DNA of 8,965 bases, taken from contig JAUIFT010000058.1 of NCBI GenBank assembly GCA_030430345.1, positions 1 to 8,965 on the forward strand. The letters run 5' to 3'. Shown piece by piece: positions 1 to 5,756 of the stretch. Position 1 is the first letter of the stretch. Each line of letters begins with the position of its first letter. A model generated the notes under the pieces. The model was given only the letters and a program-made list of their open reading frames with translations. It searched no databases and had not been told where the DNA came from. The translations under genes were made by a program, and so were the position numbers. Origin of the DNA: Calditrichia bacterium (GTDB lineage: Bacteria > Calditrichota > Calditrichia > RBG-13-44-9 > J042).

Positions 1-241
1 TGAGAATTCCCCAGTTTTGAATCCCCGAATTTTCGGTTTCATCCGAGCTCCAATAATAACGCCAGTTAAACCGTTGCAGCATTGCGGGCGCTGCCGGGTT
101 GGCGTATCCCAGCAATCCATTTTGGTAAGATGCCGCGCCATTCTGCAGAAACGTGTGGCGGTATTGGTGTGGCGTAAATTGCTGGGCACTGAGAGATCCG
201 ACACTTAAGAGGAAAAACAGGCAGTAAATAGTTCTTCTCAT
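1..241 (-). CDS. Secreted protein N-terminus, SppA-like (3'-partial)
   Basis: Only the first 80 codons are in the window. Translation from the ATG at 239-241 gives a signal peptide: two Arg after Met, a hydrophobic stretch ILE-TYR-CYS-LEU-PHE-PHE-LEU-LEU type core, then a likely signal peptidase I site at S-L-S-A-Q around residue 19. The mature part carries G-Y-A-N-P-A around residues 45-50, an aromatic FNWRYYWSSDE stretch and Q-N-W-G-I-L at the edge. From memory, this NPA / W-S-D-E / NWG pattern resembles the extra beta-barrel-like N-terminal domain of long signal peptide peptidase SppA proteins in Ignavibacteria and Calditrichota. The protease domain with the catalytic Ser/Lys would lie outside the window, so the identity is an inference; another secreted outer-membrane protein is possible. 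A GGAG sits about 9 nt before the start. The methyltransferase gene ends 30 bp upstream on the same strand, so co-transcription is likely. Confidence 0.5.
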   Translation of the reverse strand, partial: MRRTIYCLFFLLSVGSLSAQQFTPHQYRHTFLQNGAASYQNGLLGYANPAAPAMLQRFNWRYYWSSDETENSGIQNWGIL

Positions 242-271
242 GGAAAACGCTCCAAATCGATGCGATTAATT

Positions 272-1060
272 CTAGTTTTCAGATTGTGGCACACCAGTTA
301 AATACGTAATGCTATTTGGCCCGGTTCCGGAAACCATGCCGGCTTTCCAGCGAAATTTTTCGCCACCGGCTTCTTCAGCGATTGTCAGTAACTCCTCCGG
401 TTTATAGGAACGCAGGGCGGAGACGATTCCATCCCAGGTAATGCTGAGTGGTACGATCGGGATGAGATAGGTGAAAATCAAACGGCTAATTTTAAAGGGA
501 CGAATAAAGGGCGTAAATAGCAGCACAAAAATTGGAATAAGGATAATCGGAGGCAGCACGTTGGCAAATTTTCGTTCCATTATTTCAAAGATTGCAATCG
601 GACTATTTTTTTCAACGGCATCTGCCAGCACATTTTTTGCATATCGTGGGGGAAAATGATGGAAAGCGTTAAAGATAGTGCGCAGGCCGCGCAGATTATC
701 CGGAAGGGCGTGGGCAGCTACCGGTGTTTCCAGGTAGTCTATTTTCCCAGCAGCTTCCGCCGCGATTTTTTCGAAAGCAGGCAGGTTCGGATACATATCG
801 GTCAGGGTAATGGTAAAATCTTCCCCATAAGCCTCGCGGAGCATTTTCTCAATGTCAATCATTCCACCGCCGCCGCCGGAGCAGAGGTCGATAATCCTGC
901 TTTCCTGGCTCTCTTTCAGCAGATCCGCTAAAAGCGGAATTACCGGCTGATGCAGTTTAAAGCGCTTAATAATAAAGTTGAGATAATCGGTTAACATATC
1001 CTTCAAAAATTGCGGATACCAGCTTTGGTCGCCAAATTCGAATAGCTGCAGTCGTTTCAT
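272..1060 (-). CDS. Class I SAM-dependent methyltransferase with membrane segments
   Basis: A 262-residue protein. The glycine-rich SAM-binding motif I is at about residues 56-66 (IIDLCSGGGGG), followed by the acidic motif II end at D88 (TLTDMYPN), and a F-H-H-F-P-P motif at 133-138 typical of the methyltransferase core. Residues 1-55 form a charged and hydrophobic lead-in. After the core there are two strongly hydrophobic stretches, about 168-186 (VLPPIILIPIFVLLF) and 194-208, then a soluble tail with a SYKPEELLTIAEEAG segment similar to the C-terminal helix of many methyltransferases. This suggests attachment to, or insertion into, the inner membrane. The substrate cannot be read from the sequence; lipid or quinone-like small molecules are possible given the hydrophobic segments. 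A purine-rich GAGGAAAAGAGAAG stretch precedes the ATG. It is the gene just upstream of the SppA-like gene and probably shares its transcript. Confidence 0.8.
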   Translation of the reverse strand: MKRLQLFEFGDQSWYPQFLKDMLTDYLNFIIKRFKLHQPVIPLLADLLKESQESRIIDLCSGGGGGMIDIEKMLREAYGEDFTITLTDMYPNLPAFEKIAAEAAGKIDYLETPVAAHALPDNLRGLRTIFNAFHHFPPRYAKNVLADAVEKNSPIAIFEIMERKFANVLPPIILIPIFVLLFTPFIRPFKISRLIFTYLIPIVPLSITWDGIVSALRSYKPEELLTIAEEAGGEKFRWKAGMVSGTGPNSITYLTGVPQSEN

Positions 1061-1148
1061 TGAGAGCTTCTCTTTTCCTCATTAACAGAACAATAAACTA
1101 CACTAGTAATATTTTTCGTGAGTATTCCAAACTCATAGATAGCAAGTA

Positions 1149-1628
1149 TCAATAATCCAGCCACTCCCTGGCTTTTTTGCGGGCATATAAAATAGCGTCT
1201 TCCAGATTTTCAAAAAGGTTTTCCGGCTTGTCCGTATCGGCCGGCACCAGCAGGGATAATAAACCAGTCATGCATTTTTCCGATGCCGCGATAGCCACCG
1301 GAAAATACGGTTCATCCGGTTCTCTCTCCTGGTCGCAGAACTGTGAAATCACCTGAAAAACACCGAGTATCGAATTCCCCCATCGATAAGAGAGATCGCG
1401 AAAATCCAGCACAACCGCATCCGGGTCGAAACTGGCCAGACCGTATACAGTGACAGCTTTCATATAATCTGCGTGCTTATTTCCCAGCGAACCATCCGGG
1501 TATTCCCCGGCAAAGGAAACGACCAGTACGGATACATTCTCCGGGCCGGCATCTTCTGTCAGGTAAAATGTTGAATCGATTCCCGCTGGTTGATCAGGCG
1601 TTACTTTTTTCAGCTTTATTTTAGTCAT
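1149..1628 (-). CDS. Conserved small protein of unknown function, STAS/crotonase-like pattern
   Basis: A 159-residue protein from the ATG at 1626-1628. A longer frame opens upstream at a TTG (1674-1676), but it would extend well into the DUF1801 coding sequence; the ATG gives an 8-nt ATGACTAA overlap with that gene's stop and is the natural translationally coupled start, with AGAGAG just before it. Visible features: an early beta-type run VSVLVVSFAGE, a central A-V-V-L-D-F-R-D-L-S-Y-R-W-G-N segment, a hydrophobic helix and a charged C-terminal helix ending REWLDY. The alternation of a buried strand ending in LDFR/DL with following helices resembles STAS-type or crotonase-type alpha/beta folds, but no catalytic motif is recognisable. 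No signal peptide or membrane segment. It is the second gene of a two-gene operon with the DUF1801 protein. I do not recognise a specific function. Confidence 0.75.
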   Translation of the reverse strand: MTKIKLKKVTPDQPAGIDSTFYLTEDAGPENVSVLVVSFAGEYPDGSLGNKHADYMKAVTVYGLASFDPDAVVLDFRDLSYRWGNSILGVFQVISQFCDQEREPDEPYFPVAIAASEKCMTGLLSLLVPADTDKPENLFENLEDAILYARKKAREWLDY

Positions 1629-2052
1629 TCTGCTCTCTGGTATCGGAATTACGCACATGAGCGACGGACTGTTCAACCAATTCCCGCAGTACTGCCCAGT
1701 CTATATCTTCAATTTTTTTGATATACAGGCAGGAACGTCCGGTTTTGTATTTACCCAATTTCGCCATCAATTCGTCATAACGGCGGAAGCCCGCCATGAT
1801 GTACAGTGTCAGGTTTTCTTTCCGTGGAGAGAAGGCGCTGAGGAACCATTCTCCTTCTCTCCCGCTGTCATAACGAAAATGATAATCACCAAAACCCACG
1901 ATGCTATTCCCCCACATTTTTGGCGGTTCCCCGGTAATTTCCTGCATCAGCTCCAGAATTTTAAAACAGTCTTCGCGCTTCTTTTCGTTTTCCACAGCAT
2001 TCAGGAAATCATAAACATCGCCATCATTTTTACTGGTTTTTAACTTCGCCAT
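1621..2052 (-). CDS. DUF1801 domain protein (YdhG-like)
   Basis: A 143-residue protein that looks like a complete single-domain DUF1801 member. Typical family segments are visible: the N-terminal V-Y-D-F-L-N-A-V helix, M-W-G-N-S-I-V-G-F-G-D-Y-H-F centrally, then W-F-L-S-A-F-S-P-R-K-E-N-L-T-L-Y-I-M-A-G-F, and G-K-Y-K-T-G-R-S-C-L-Y-I-K-K-I-E-D-I near the end. Homologues are often annotated as iron chaperone or frataxin-fold-like proteins by analogy with Bacillus YdhG, but their biochemistry is poorly settled. The start chosen is the ATG at 2050-2052, preceded by AAAGGA; the reading frame runs back to a TTG at 2116-2118, but that adds a non-conserved stretch without a clear ribosome site. The stop overlaps the start of the next gene by 8 nt. 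A perfect 17-nt palindrome lies 87 bp upstream, so the operon may be controlled by a Fur-family repressor. Confidence 0.85.
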   Translation of the reverse strand: MAKLKTSKNDGDVYDFLNAVENEKKREDCFKILELMQEITGEPPKMWGNSIVGFGDYHFRYDSGREGEWFLSAFSPRKENLTLYIMAGFRRYDELMAKLGKYKTGRSCLYIKKIEDIDWAVLRELVEQSVAHVRNSDTREQND

Positions 2053-2114
2053 TAATAGATCCTTTATTAATTGCCGGATGAGATTAGAGAATATAAAGCT
2101 TCTCTGCCTGCACC

Positions 2115-2132
2115 GCAATTGTAGAAAATTGC
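2115..2132. repeat. Small inverted repeat upstream of DUF1801 operon
   Basis: GCAATT and AATTGC flank a 6-nt spacer (GTAGAA). It sits 7 nt to one side of the longer palindrome at 2139-2155, in the presumed promoter/leader of the DUF1801 operon. It could be an operator half-pair or a leader hairpin; chance is not excluded for 6-bp arms in AT-rich DNA. Confidence 0.35.
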
Positions 2133-2138
2133 GAAAGC

Positions 2139-2155
2139 GATTTAAAATTTAAATC
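2139..2155. promoter_or_regulatory. Perfect 8-1-8 palindrome, candidate Fur/PerR-family operator
   Basis: GATTTAAAATTTAAATC is a perfect inverted repeat with 8-nt arms around one central base. Fur-family boxes are classically 7-1-7 inverted repeats, so the geometry fits, and the gene for a PerR/Fur-type regulator ends only 100 bp away. It lies upstream of the DUF1801 operon (start at 2052), where a repressor site would be expected. The base content differs from the textbook PerR and Fur consensus, so assignment to this regulator is an inference. Confidence 0.45.
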
Positions 2156-2254
2156 TAAAAGAGTGTAGAAATGGGCAGGAAATTGAGCGGGGAAAGATAT
2201 CCGTTTTTCTCAGGGAGCTTCACCGGGAATGCTTCCTCAAGTTAAAACAAATGC

Positions 2255-2761
2255 TTAGGATAATTTCTTCCTGGCAGATACTTCTTTATCGGTTTTACCG
2301 CAGAAAGTAACCGGGACGCCGTCTGTGCCGGCTTTTTTTTTCAGGATAATTTTTTCCAGGCAATCCTGGCAAATCCCTTCAAAAAGCACCCGGTAGCCAT
2401 TGACTTGGAAACCGTTATCATTCGGTACCGGCAATGCGTCCAGTCGCTCATCGTGAATGTCGACAATTTTCCGGCATTCGCTGCAAATCAGATGATGGTG
2501 TGGCGTGGTATCGCCATCGAACCGGGCAAGATCATGCATCGGATTGACTTTTTTGATTAAATCATGCTCCGCCAGCGTTTCCAGCGTTTTATAGACTGTG
2601 GCGATAGAGATTGAAGGATATTCGGCTTTGACCACCTGGTAGATCTCTTCTGCGGTCGGATGATTTTTGGTCGTCTGTAAATATTTATAGATCAGGATTC
2701 TCTGATACGTAACGTTCAATCCTTTTTCCCGCAGCGTATTTATGAAATTATCGACTTGCAT
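2255..2761 (-). CDS. PerR-like Fur-family transcriptional regulator
   Basis: A 168-residue Fur-superfamily repressor. The winged helix covers about residues 1-80, with V-T-Y-Q-R early, N-H-P-T-A-E-E-I-Y at 33-41 and the recognition helix segment S-I-A-T-V-Y-K-T-L at 52-60. Aligned to Bacillus PerR with a constant offset of three, the regulatory metal ligands are all present: H34, D82, H88, H90 and D101. The Asp at position 82 (RFD) is the residue that in PerR favours iron-catalysed His oxidation by peroxide. The structural zinc site is C93-x2-C96 and C131-x2-C134. Family knowledge thus predicts an Fe/Mn-dependent peroxide sensor repressing oxidative-stress or iron genes. Residues after 134 form an unusual basic tail of 34 residues with one further Cys. 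Start ATG at 2759-2761 has a GAGGA ribosome site. It follows the DtxR-type gene by 31 bp, so both are probably one transcript. Confidence 0.88.
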   Translation of the reverse strand: MQVDNFINTLREKGLNVTYQRILIYKYLQTTKNHPTAEEIYQVVKAEYPSISIATVYKTLETLAEHDLIKKVNPMHDLARFDGDTTPHHHLICSECRKIVDIHDERLDALPVPNDNGFQVNGYRVLFEGICQDCLEKIILKKKAGTDGVPVTFCGKTDKEVSARKKLS

Positions 2762-2792
2762 TGTATATCCTCATTCACATCTCTTGCGAAAG

Positions 2793-3344
2793 CTATTGCT
2801 TACAATCCGTATGGGTGTTGGCAAAATAACAGTTATTATCACAGATCAGACAGTTCTCCATCGGGCAATTGTACTGAAATTGCTGAAATCCCTCGCGGAA
2901 AGCAGCGGCTTCCGGATTATCGGAAAGGAAATATCCCATAAACACCAACAATTGTTCTCCCGCTTGCTGACTAAGCAGGTGTTCGATTTTGCAAGCATCT
3001 ATTTCCGCAGAATTTTCCGGTAGGCGCAACACTGTCGTAAAAAATTGCTTAAGAATCTGCCGCTTGCTCATCACCGAACAGACCAGTTGCTCACCTTTTT
3101 CGGAAAGCCGGTAAAATTTGTTTTCGTCTTCTTCCAGGTAATTCTTGTCAATGAGCTTATGCAGCGTAACTGATATGCTGCCCCGGGTCAGATTGAGGTA
3201 ACGGCCGATATCCACTGCCCGGGCATAGCCCTTCTCTTTTACCAGGTGATGAACAGCCATTAAGTGGTGGACACTACTATGGCTCAGTTCGGTTTCGTCA
3301 AACTTTTTCCAGACTTCTTTGATCATTGCCGTTTTACCATTCAT
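2793..3344 (-). CDS. DtxR/MntR-family metalloregulator with Cys-rich C-terminus
   Basis: A 183-residue protein. Residues about 22-85 align well with the MntR/DtxR winged helix, including E-K-G-Y-A-R-A-V-D-I at 37-46, the helix-turn-helix and the wing ending F-Y-R-L-S-E-K-G. The dimerisation helices include D-A-C-K-I-E-H-L-L-S, giving C118, E121 and H122, equivalent to DtxR C102, E105, H106; the Cys is the iron-type choice (MntR has Glu). At the position of DtxR M10 / MntR D8 there is H26. The second, ancillary site appears lost: MntR H77 and E81 correspond to R95 and K99. The protein lacks an SH3-like third domain and ends instead in a cysteine cluster, C160-x4-C165-x2-C168-x3-C172 plus H178 and C181, which could hold a zinc or iron-sulfur centre. 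First gene of an operon with the PerR-like gene; likely metal-dependent, possibly autoregulated through the palindrome at 3370-3387. Confidence 0.82.
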   Translation of the reverse strand: MNGKTAMIKEVWKKFDETELSHSSVHHLMAVHHLVKEKGYARAVDIGRYLNLTRGSISVTLHKLIDKNYLEEDENKFYRLSEKGEQLVCSVMSKRQILKQFFTTVLRLPENSAEIDACKIEHLLSQQAGEQLLVFMGYFLSDNPEAAAFREGFQQFQYNCPMENCLICDNNCYFANTHTDCKQ

Positions 3345-3369
3345 ACAGTTGCTTTATTAGCAGAACTTT

Positions 3370-3387
3370 TGTTTGACACATCAAACA
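3370..3387. promoter_or_regulatory. 18-nt perfect inverted repeat, candidate DtxR-type operator
   Basis: TGTTTGACACATCAAACA has 7-nt perfect arms around CACA and lies 26 bp upstream of the DtxR-type gene start. Repressors of the DtxR/MntR family bind palindromes of about this length overlapping their own or target promoters, so autoregulation of the regulator operon is the simplest reading. The site also contains a TTGACA on the plus strand, but no plus-strand gene follows. Confidence 0.5.
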
Positions 3388-3391
3388 CAAG

Positions 3392-3403
3392 AAGTATATA
3401 CTT
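3392..3403. promoter_or_regulatory. 12-nt perfect palindrome beside the operator candidate
   Basis: AAGTATATACTT is self-complementary. Its centre is 19 bp from the centre of the inverted repeat at 3370-3387, so the two could be a paired binding site, or this AT-rich block could be part of the promoter of the regulator operon. Possible second operator for the co-transcribed PerR-like protein; inference only. Confidence 0.35.
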
Positions 3404-3504
3404 GAAAAACTAAAAAAACAAGCTGCCATAATATTTTGTGATAAATTTTACAAAGGTATCAAAAACCGGGCTAAGAAGCATGTCGCTGAAGTTTTCTTAA
3501 GAGA

Positions 3505-3578
3505 AGCCCCAGCGGTACGTCATATTTATACAAGAATATCCCTACACCTCATTAGCCCTGCAGGGGCGACATATTTCT
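3505..3578. repeat. Two diverged copies of a short intergenic repeat
   Basis: A block beginning AGCCC and ending CATATTT occurs at 3505-3527 and again at 3554-3576, a period of 49 bp, with about 16 of 23 positions identical. The second copy contains a CCCTGCAGGG palindrome followed by GGCGACATATTT. Blocks of the type AGCCCC-x-GGGGCGACATATTT are, from memory, dispersed in intergenic DNA of several FCB-group genomes. It lies downstream of the ACP phosphodiesterase gene and may act as a weak hairpin there. Confidence 0.4.
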
Positions 3579-3627
3579 TCTGTATCAATCAGCACTCAAA
3601 CAACAATCAACGGCAATGAAACACCAA

Positions 3628-4239
3628 CTATACTACAACAGAATTATTTGAATCTTTGTCGTTCAGAATTAATTCATCGGCGTAGCTGCTTAATTCCGGG
3701 AAGAATGTTCGAAAATCGGTGGCAAGTTCTTCATAGTTCGCCTCCAATTGACCTAAACCGCTGGCAAGAATATTCTTCCGGCTGATTCTCCGGGAGATGC
3801 CGCTGAGCGCCCAACCGATGCCCTCAAATCCCCGGTAGGAAGTAAGCCAGTTTTCTTCAACCATGTATGGCAGAATGCGTTGCAGGCGGGGGGCGAGCAG
3901 CGATTTATGTGCCTGGAAAATGTCATAAATCCGCTCACAGAAATCTTCCAGCGGTTCTTCGGCATAATCCCGCCAGTTTTTAGCAAGAAAATGATCGTAG
4001 AATAAATCGATCATAATTCCCTTTAAATGGCGGTAGTCATCATCAATACGCTGTCTGCTCTGCAGAAAGATCGGATGGCTATCGGTAAACTGATCAATCT
4101 TCTGATGCATTACAATGCCCCGGCAAATTTCCGGACTGTATTTGTCACGGAAGTCTGCGTTAATAAAATCACCGAGCATATTTCCGATAATAGATTCCGG
4201 CGTTTCATCGGCGAGATAAAGGTGGGCAAGAAAATTCAT
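3628..4239 (-). CDS. acpH: Acyl carrier protein phosphodiesterase (AcpH family)
   Basis: A 203-residue protein, near the usual length of AcpH (193 in E. coli). It begins M-N-F-L-A-H-L-Y-L-A and contains G-N-M-L-G-D-F at 19-25, M-H-Q-K-I-D-Q-F-T-D-S-H-P at 44-56, and D78-L-F-Y-D82-H83-F-L-A-x2-W89, the conserved His/Asp pattern of this HD-like metalloenzyme family. AcpH removes the 4'-phosphopantetheine arm from holo-ACP, giving apo-ACP, in the cytoplasm; E. coli work shows manganese dependence. Distant homologues may act on other substrates, so the exact reaction is inferred by family. The ribosome site is not obvious; an AGGG lies about 13 nt from the ATG. The last dozen residues are variable. 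It appears to be a single-gene unit, flanked by repeat-bearing intergenic DNA on both sides. Confidence 0.88.
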   Translation of the reverse strand: MNFLAHLYLADETPESIIGNMLGDFINADFRDKYSPEICRGIVMHQKIDQFTDSHPIFLQSRQRIDDDYRHLKGIMIDLFYDHFLAKNWRDYAEEPLEDFCERIYDIFQAHKSLLAPRLQRILPYMVEENWLTSYRGFEGIGWALSGISRRISRKNILASGLGQLEANYEELATDFRTFFPELSSYADELILNDKDSNNSVVV

Positions 4240-4297
4240 TGAGAATGGTGATCCCTGCTTCTATTTCTTTCTGTTAGTCTTTTAAAAGGTCTTAATA

Positions 4298-4392
4298 GCC
4301 ACGAATCAACACAGATTTACACGGATGCTCAAAAACTAATTCTAATTAAAAAAAATCTTTTACATCTGTGTTAATCAGTGTAAATCCGTGGC
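4298..4392. repeat. Long imperfect inverted repeat (30-nt arms)
   Basis: The left arm 4298-4327 starts GCCACG and contains ACACAGATTTACACGGAT; the right arm 4363-4392 ends CCGTGGC. They are complementary at 24 of 30 positions, with a 35-nt A/T-rich loop. Each arm also holds internal repeats of a CAC-x-GATT-x-ACAC unit. Sequences of this GTGTTAATCxGTGTAAATCCGTGGC kind are, from memory, frequent dispersed intergenic repeats in many environmental bacterial genomes. No transposase is nearby. It sits upstream of the AcpH gene and may form a large cruciform or RNA hairpin. Confidence 0.65.
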
Positions 4393-4781
4393 GAATATTT
4401 ATCCTCAGAAAGAAATTTACACAGAGATCTCAGTAAAACCAAAAAACGGATTGGGGAAATATACACATTCAATTCACTCTGCCTGAGAAACATCGCCGAA
4501 TGTTGTCAACAAGGGTAGGAAAATATATTTTAATTGGCAGGCTAGTAGCAATTAGATTCCGGAAGGTCGCAACAGGAGTTTCCACTTCTCGCTAATCAAA
4601 AACGGACGAACGTCTTTGGCGGGGACACCAATGTCATCTTCAATACCTGGAGTATCCCCCTGATTTGTTCCTATCCATATTCAGTCACTGCATGACCACC
4701 TTTTTATTCGCGTCTGCGGTGAGAATGAATAAACTGCCAGGTCAATTGGCAACATTACCTGAGCAAAATCATATTGCCCAT
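4393..4781. other. Intergenic region without a supported gene
   Basis: This 389-bp stretch lies between the inverted repeat and the end of the HD-domain gene. I see no gene with a credible start. A minus-strand frame open from 4680 to a TAA at 4552-4554 reads I-W-I-G-T-N-Q-G-D-T-P-G and ends L-L-R-P-S-G-I; it has no start codon and could be a degraded gene end, a translated dispersed repeat, or chance. No clear terminator or promoter. Confidence 0.5.
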
Positions 4782-5624
4782 CTATACAGTTGCTTCGGCA
4801 TGCTCGATATCAAAAACATGTTTATGCAGATTGGCAACCCATTGCTTTCCTTCTGTGGTCACTGCCAGGTATTTTAAGGCATCCTTGATGTACGGGTGAA
4901 TGGATTGCCAGAAGAAACGGGCATATTTTTCGCGCATATCACCGGGGTTCTCATAACCGATTTTCAAATTGGTTCCGGTTTCTTCAAATTCATAAAACAA
5001 TGCCGGGATTTTTCGCAGGTAGTCCGGGTCGGCCAACTGCCCGATATAGTCGGCGGCACGGGTGAGTCCGTAGCAGTTATTGGTATCCTGATAAAAGTTT
5101 TCGGTCGGGACCGGCATGCGGGTCATCTCAATGTAGTCGGCAATTCGTTCGGCATCAATATCAGCCAGTTGGTTATCGCTGAAGCGTTCTTTGACAAACA
5201 ACTTACTGCGATCGACATGAAACGCCGTCAGGGCGGCATCCGAGCCACCACCGGCAATTTTGATCGTGCGTTCCCCAACGCCGGTGGCGTATTCGCCCGG
5301 TTGGTCCGCCCGGCAAATACCCCGAATAAATCCGATATCATGAAACAGCAAGGCCAGGAGCATATGCATCCAGTCTTCCGGCATCACCCCGCCTTCCTGT
5401 AAATGCTTGCCGCGCAATATTTCCTGCCCGACCAACGTCACCATAATCGTATGCTCGTAATTATGGTAGAGGGCGTCTGAGGCAGTAATTTTTTCCATGG
5501 CCATCTCCCCGGCCCATACCAACACATCGGCGATTTCCGGCGCCAGGTTCCCGTAATTACGGTAATAGGCCCGGCGTAACTCATCGGTAAATCCCCGAAT
5601 CATCCATGTTCTGATGTTAACCAT
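4782..5624 (-). CDS. HD-domain metal-dependent phosphohydrolase
   Basis: A 280-residue soluble protein. It carries the HD-superfamily ligand set in order: H58 in Y-H-N-Y-E-H-T, the H95-D96 pair in L-L-F-H-D-I-G-F, H136 in a T-A-F-H-V segment and D192 in R-A-A-D-Y-I-G-Q-L. HD proteins of this H...HD...D type bind one or two divalent metals and hydrolyse phosphate esters such as nucleotides or cyclic nucleotides; the spacing and Y-x-N-x-E-H are reminiscent of cyclic-nucleotide phosphodiesterase-like HD domains, but the substrate cannot be read. An atypical glycine-rich insert G-G-G-S-D at 125-129 lies between the HD pair and H136. No signal peptide, membrane segment or sensor domain. The ATG at 5622-5624 has TGGAG about 10 nt before it. 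It stands alone between two repeat-bearing gaps. Confidence 0.85.
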   Translation of the reverse strand: MVNIRTWMIRGFTDELRRAYYRNYGNLAPEIADVLVWAGEMAMEKITASDALYHNYEHTIMVTLVGQEILRGKHLQEGGVMPEDWMHMLLALLFHDIGFIRGICRADQPGEYATGVGERTIKIAGGGSDAALTAFHVDRSKLFVKERFSDNQLADIDAERIADYIEMTRMPVPTENFYQDTNNCYGLTRAADYIGQLADPDYLRKIPALFYEFEETGTNLKIGYENPGDMREKYARFFWQSIHPYIKDALKYLAVTTEGKQWVANLHKHVFDIEHAEATV

Positions 5625-5700
5625 TTCGCTTCATCTCCAGATATTATCGTTTTTTAGGTCTATAATAATTAATGGGAAAGCGGGAGAGTATTAGCGCCGT

Positions 5701-5711
5701 CACCCGGGGTG
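5701..5711. repeat. GC-rich 5-1-5 palindrome upstream of HD gene
   Basis: CACCCGGGGTG is a perfect inverted repeat with a single central base, 77 bp before the HD-domain start. It may be a short operator or hairpin. It stands out against AT-rich surroundings, but 5-bp arms are weak evidence. Confidence 0.25.
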
Positions 5712-5756
5712 AGCGCGATCACCGGAGTTTAGGAGAAATGGAAGCTGAAAAGAAAA

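Noticed and set aside
1657..2043. 128-codon plus-strand frame
   Set aside because: Antisense shadow of the DUF1801 gene, which is well supported.
3373..3402. TTGACA-18-TATACT resembling a plus-strand sigma70 promoter
   Set aside because: No plus-strand gene follows; both boxes coincide with palindromes better explained as operator sites.
4552..4680. Minus-strand open stretch of 42 codons in the 4240-4781 gap that looks protein-like
   Set aside because: No start codon, bounded by stops, and a 42-codon run is not unusual by chance; kept only as a remark on that gap.
3350..4796. Shared ATACAGTTGCTT at about 3350 and 4785
   Set aside because: One lies in an intergenic leader and the other inside the HD coding end; no flanking similarity, so taken as chance.
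4665..4877. 70-codon plus-strand frame at the edge of the HD gene
   Set aside because: Half of it is antisense to the HD gene, and there is no ribosome site or family resemblance.
4896..5402. A 168-codon open frame on the plus strand
   Set aside because: It is fully antisense to the HD-domain gene, whose metal-ligand motifs are clear; the frame has no recognisable protein pattern.
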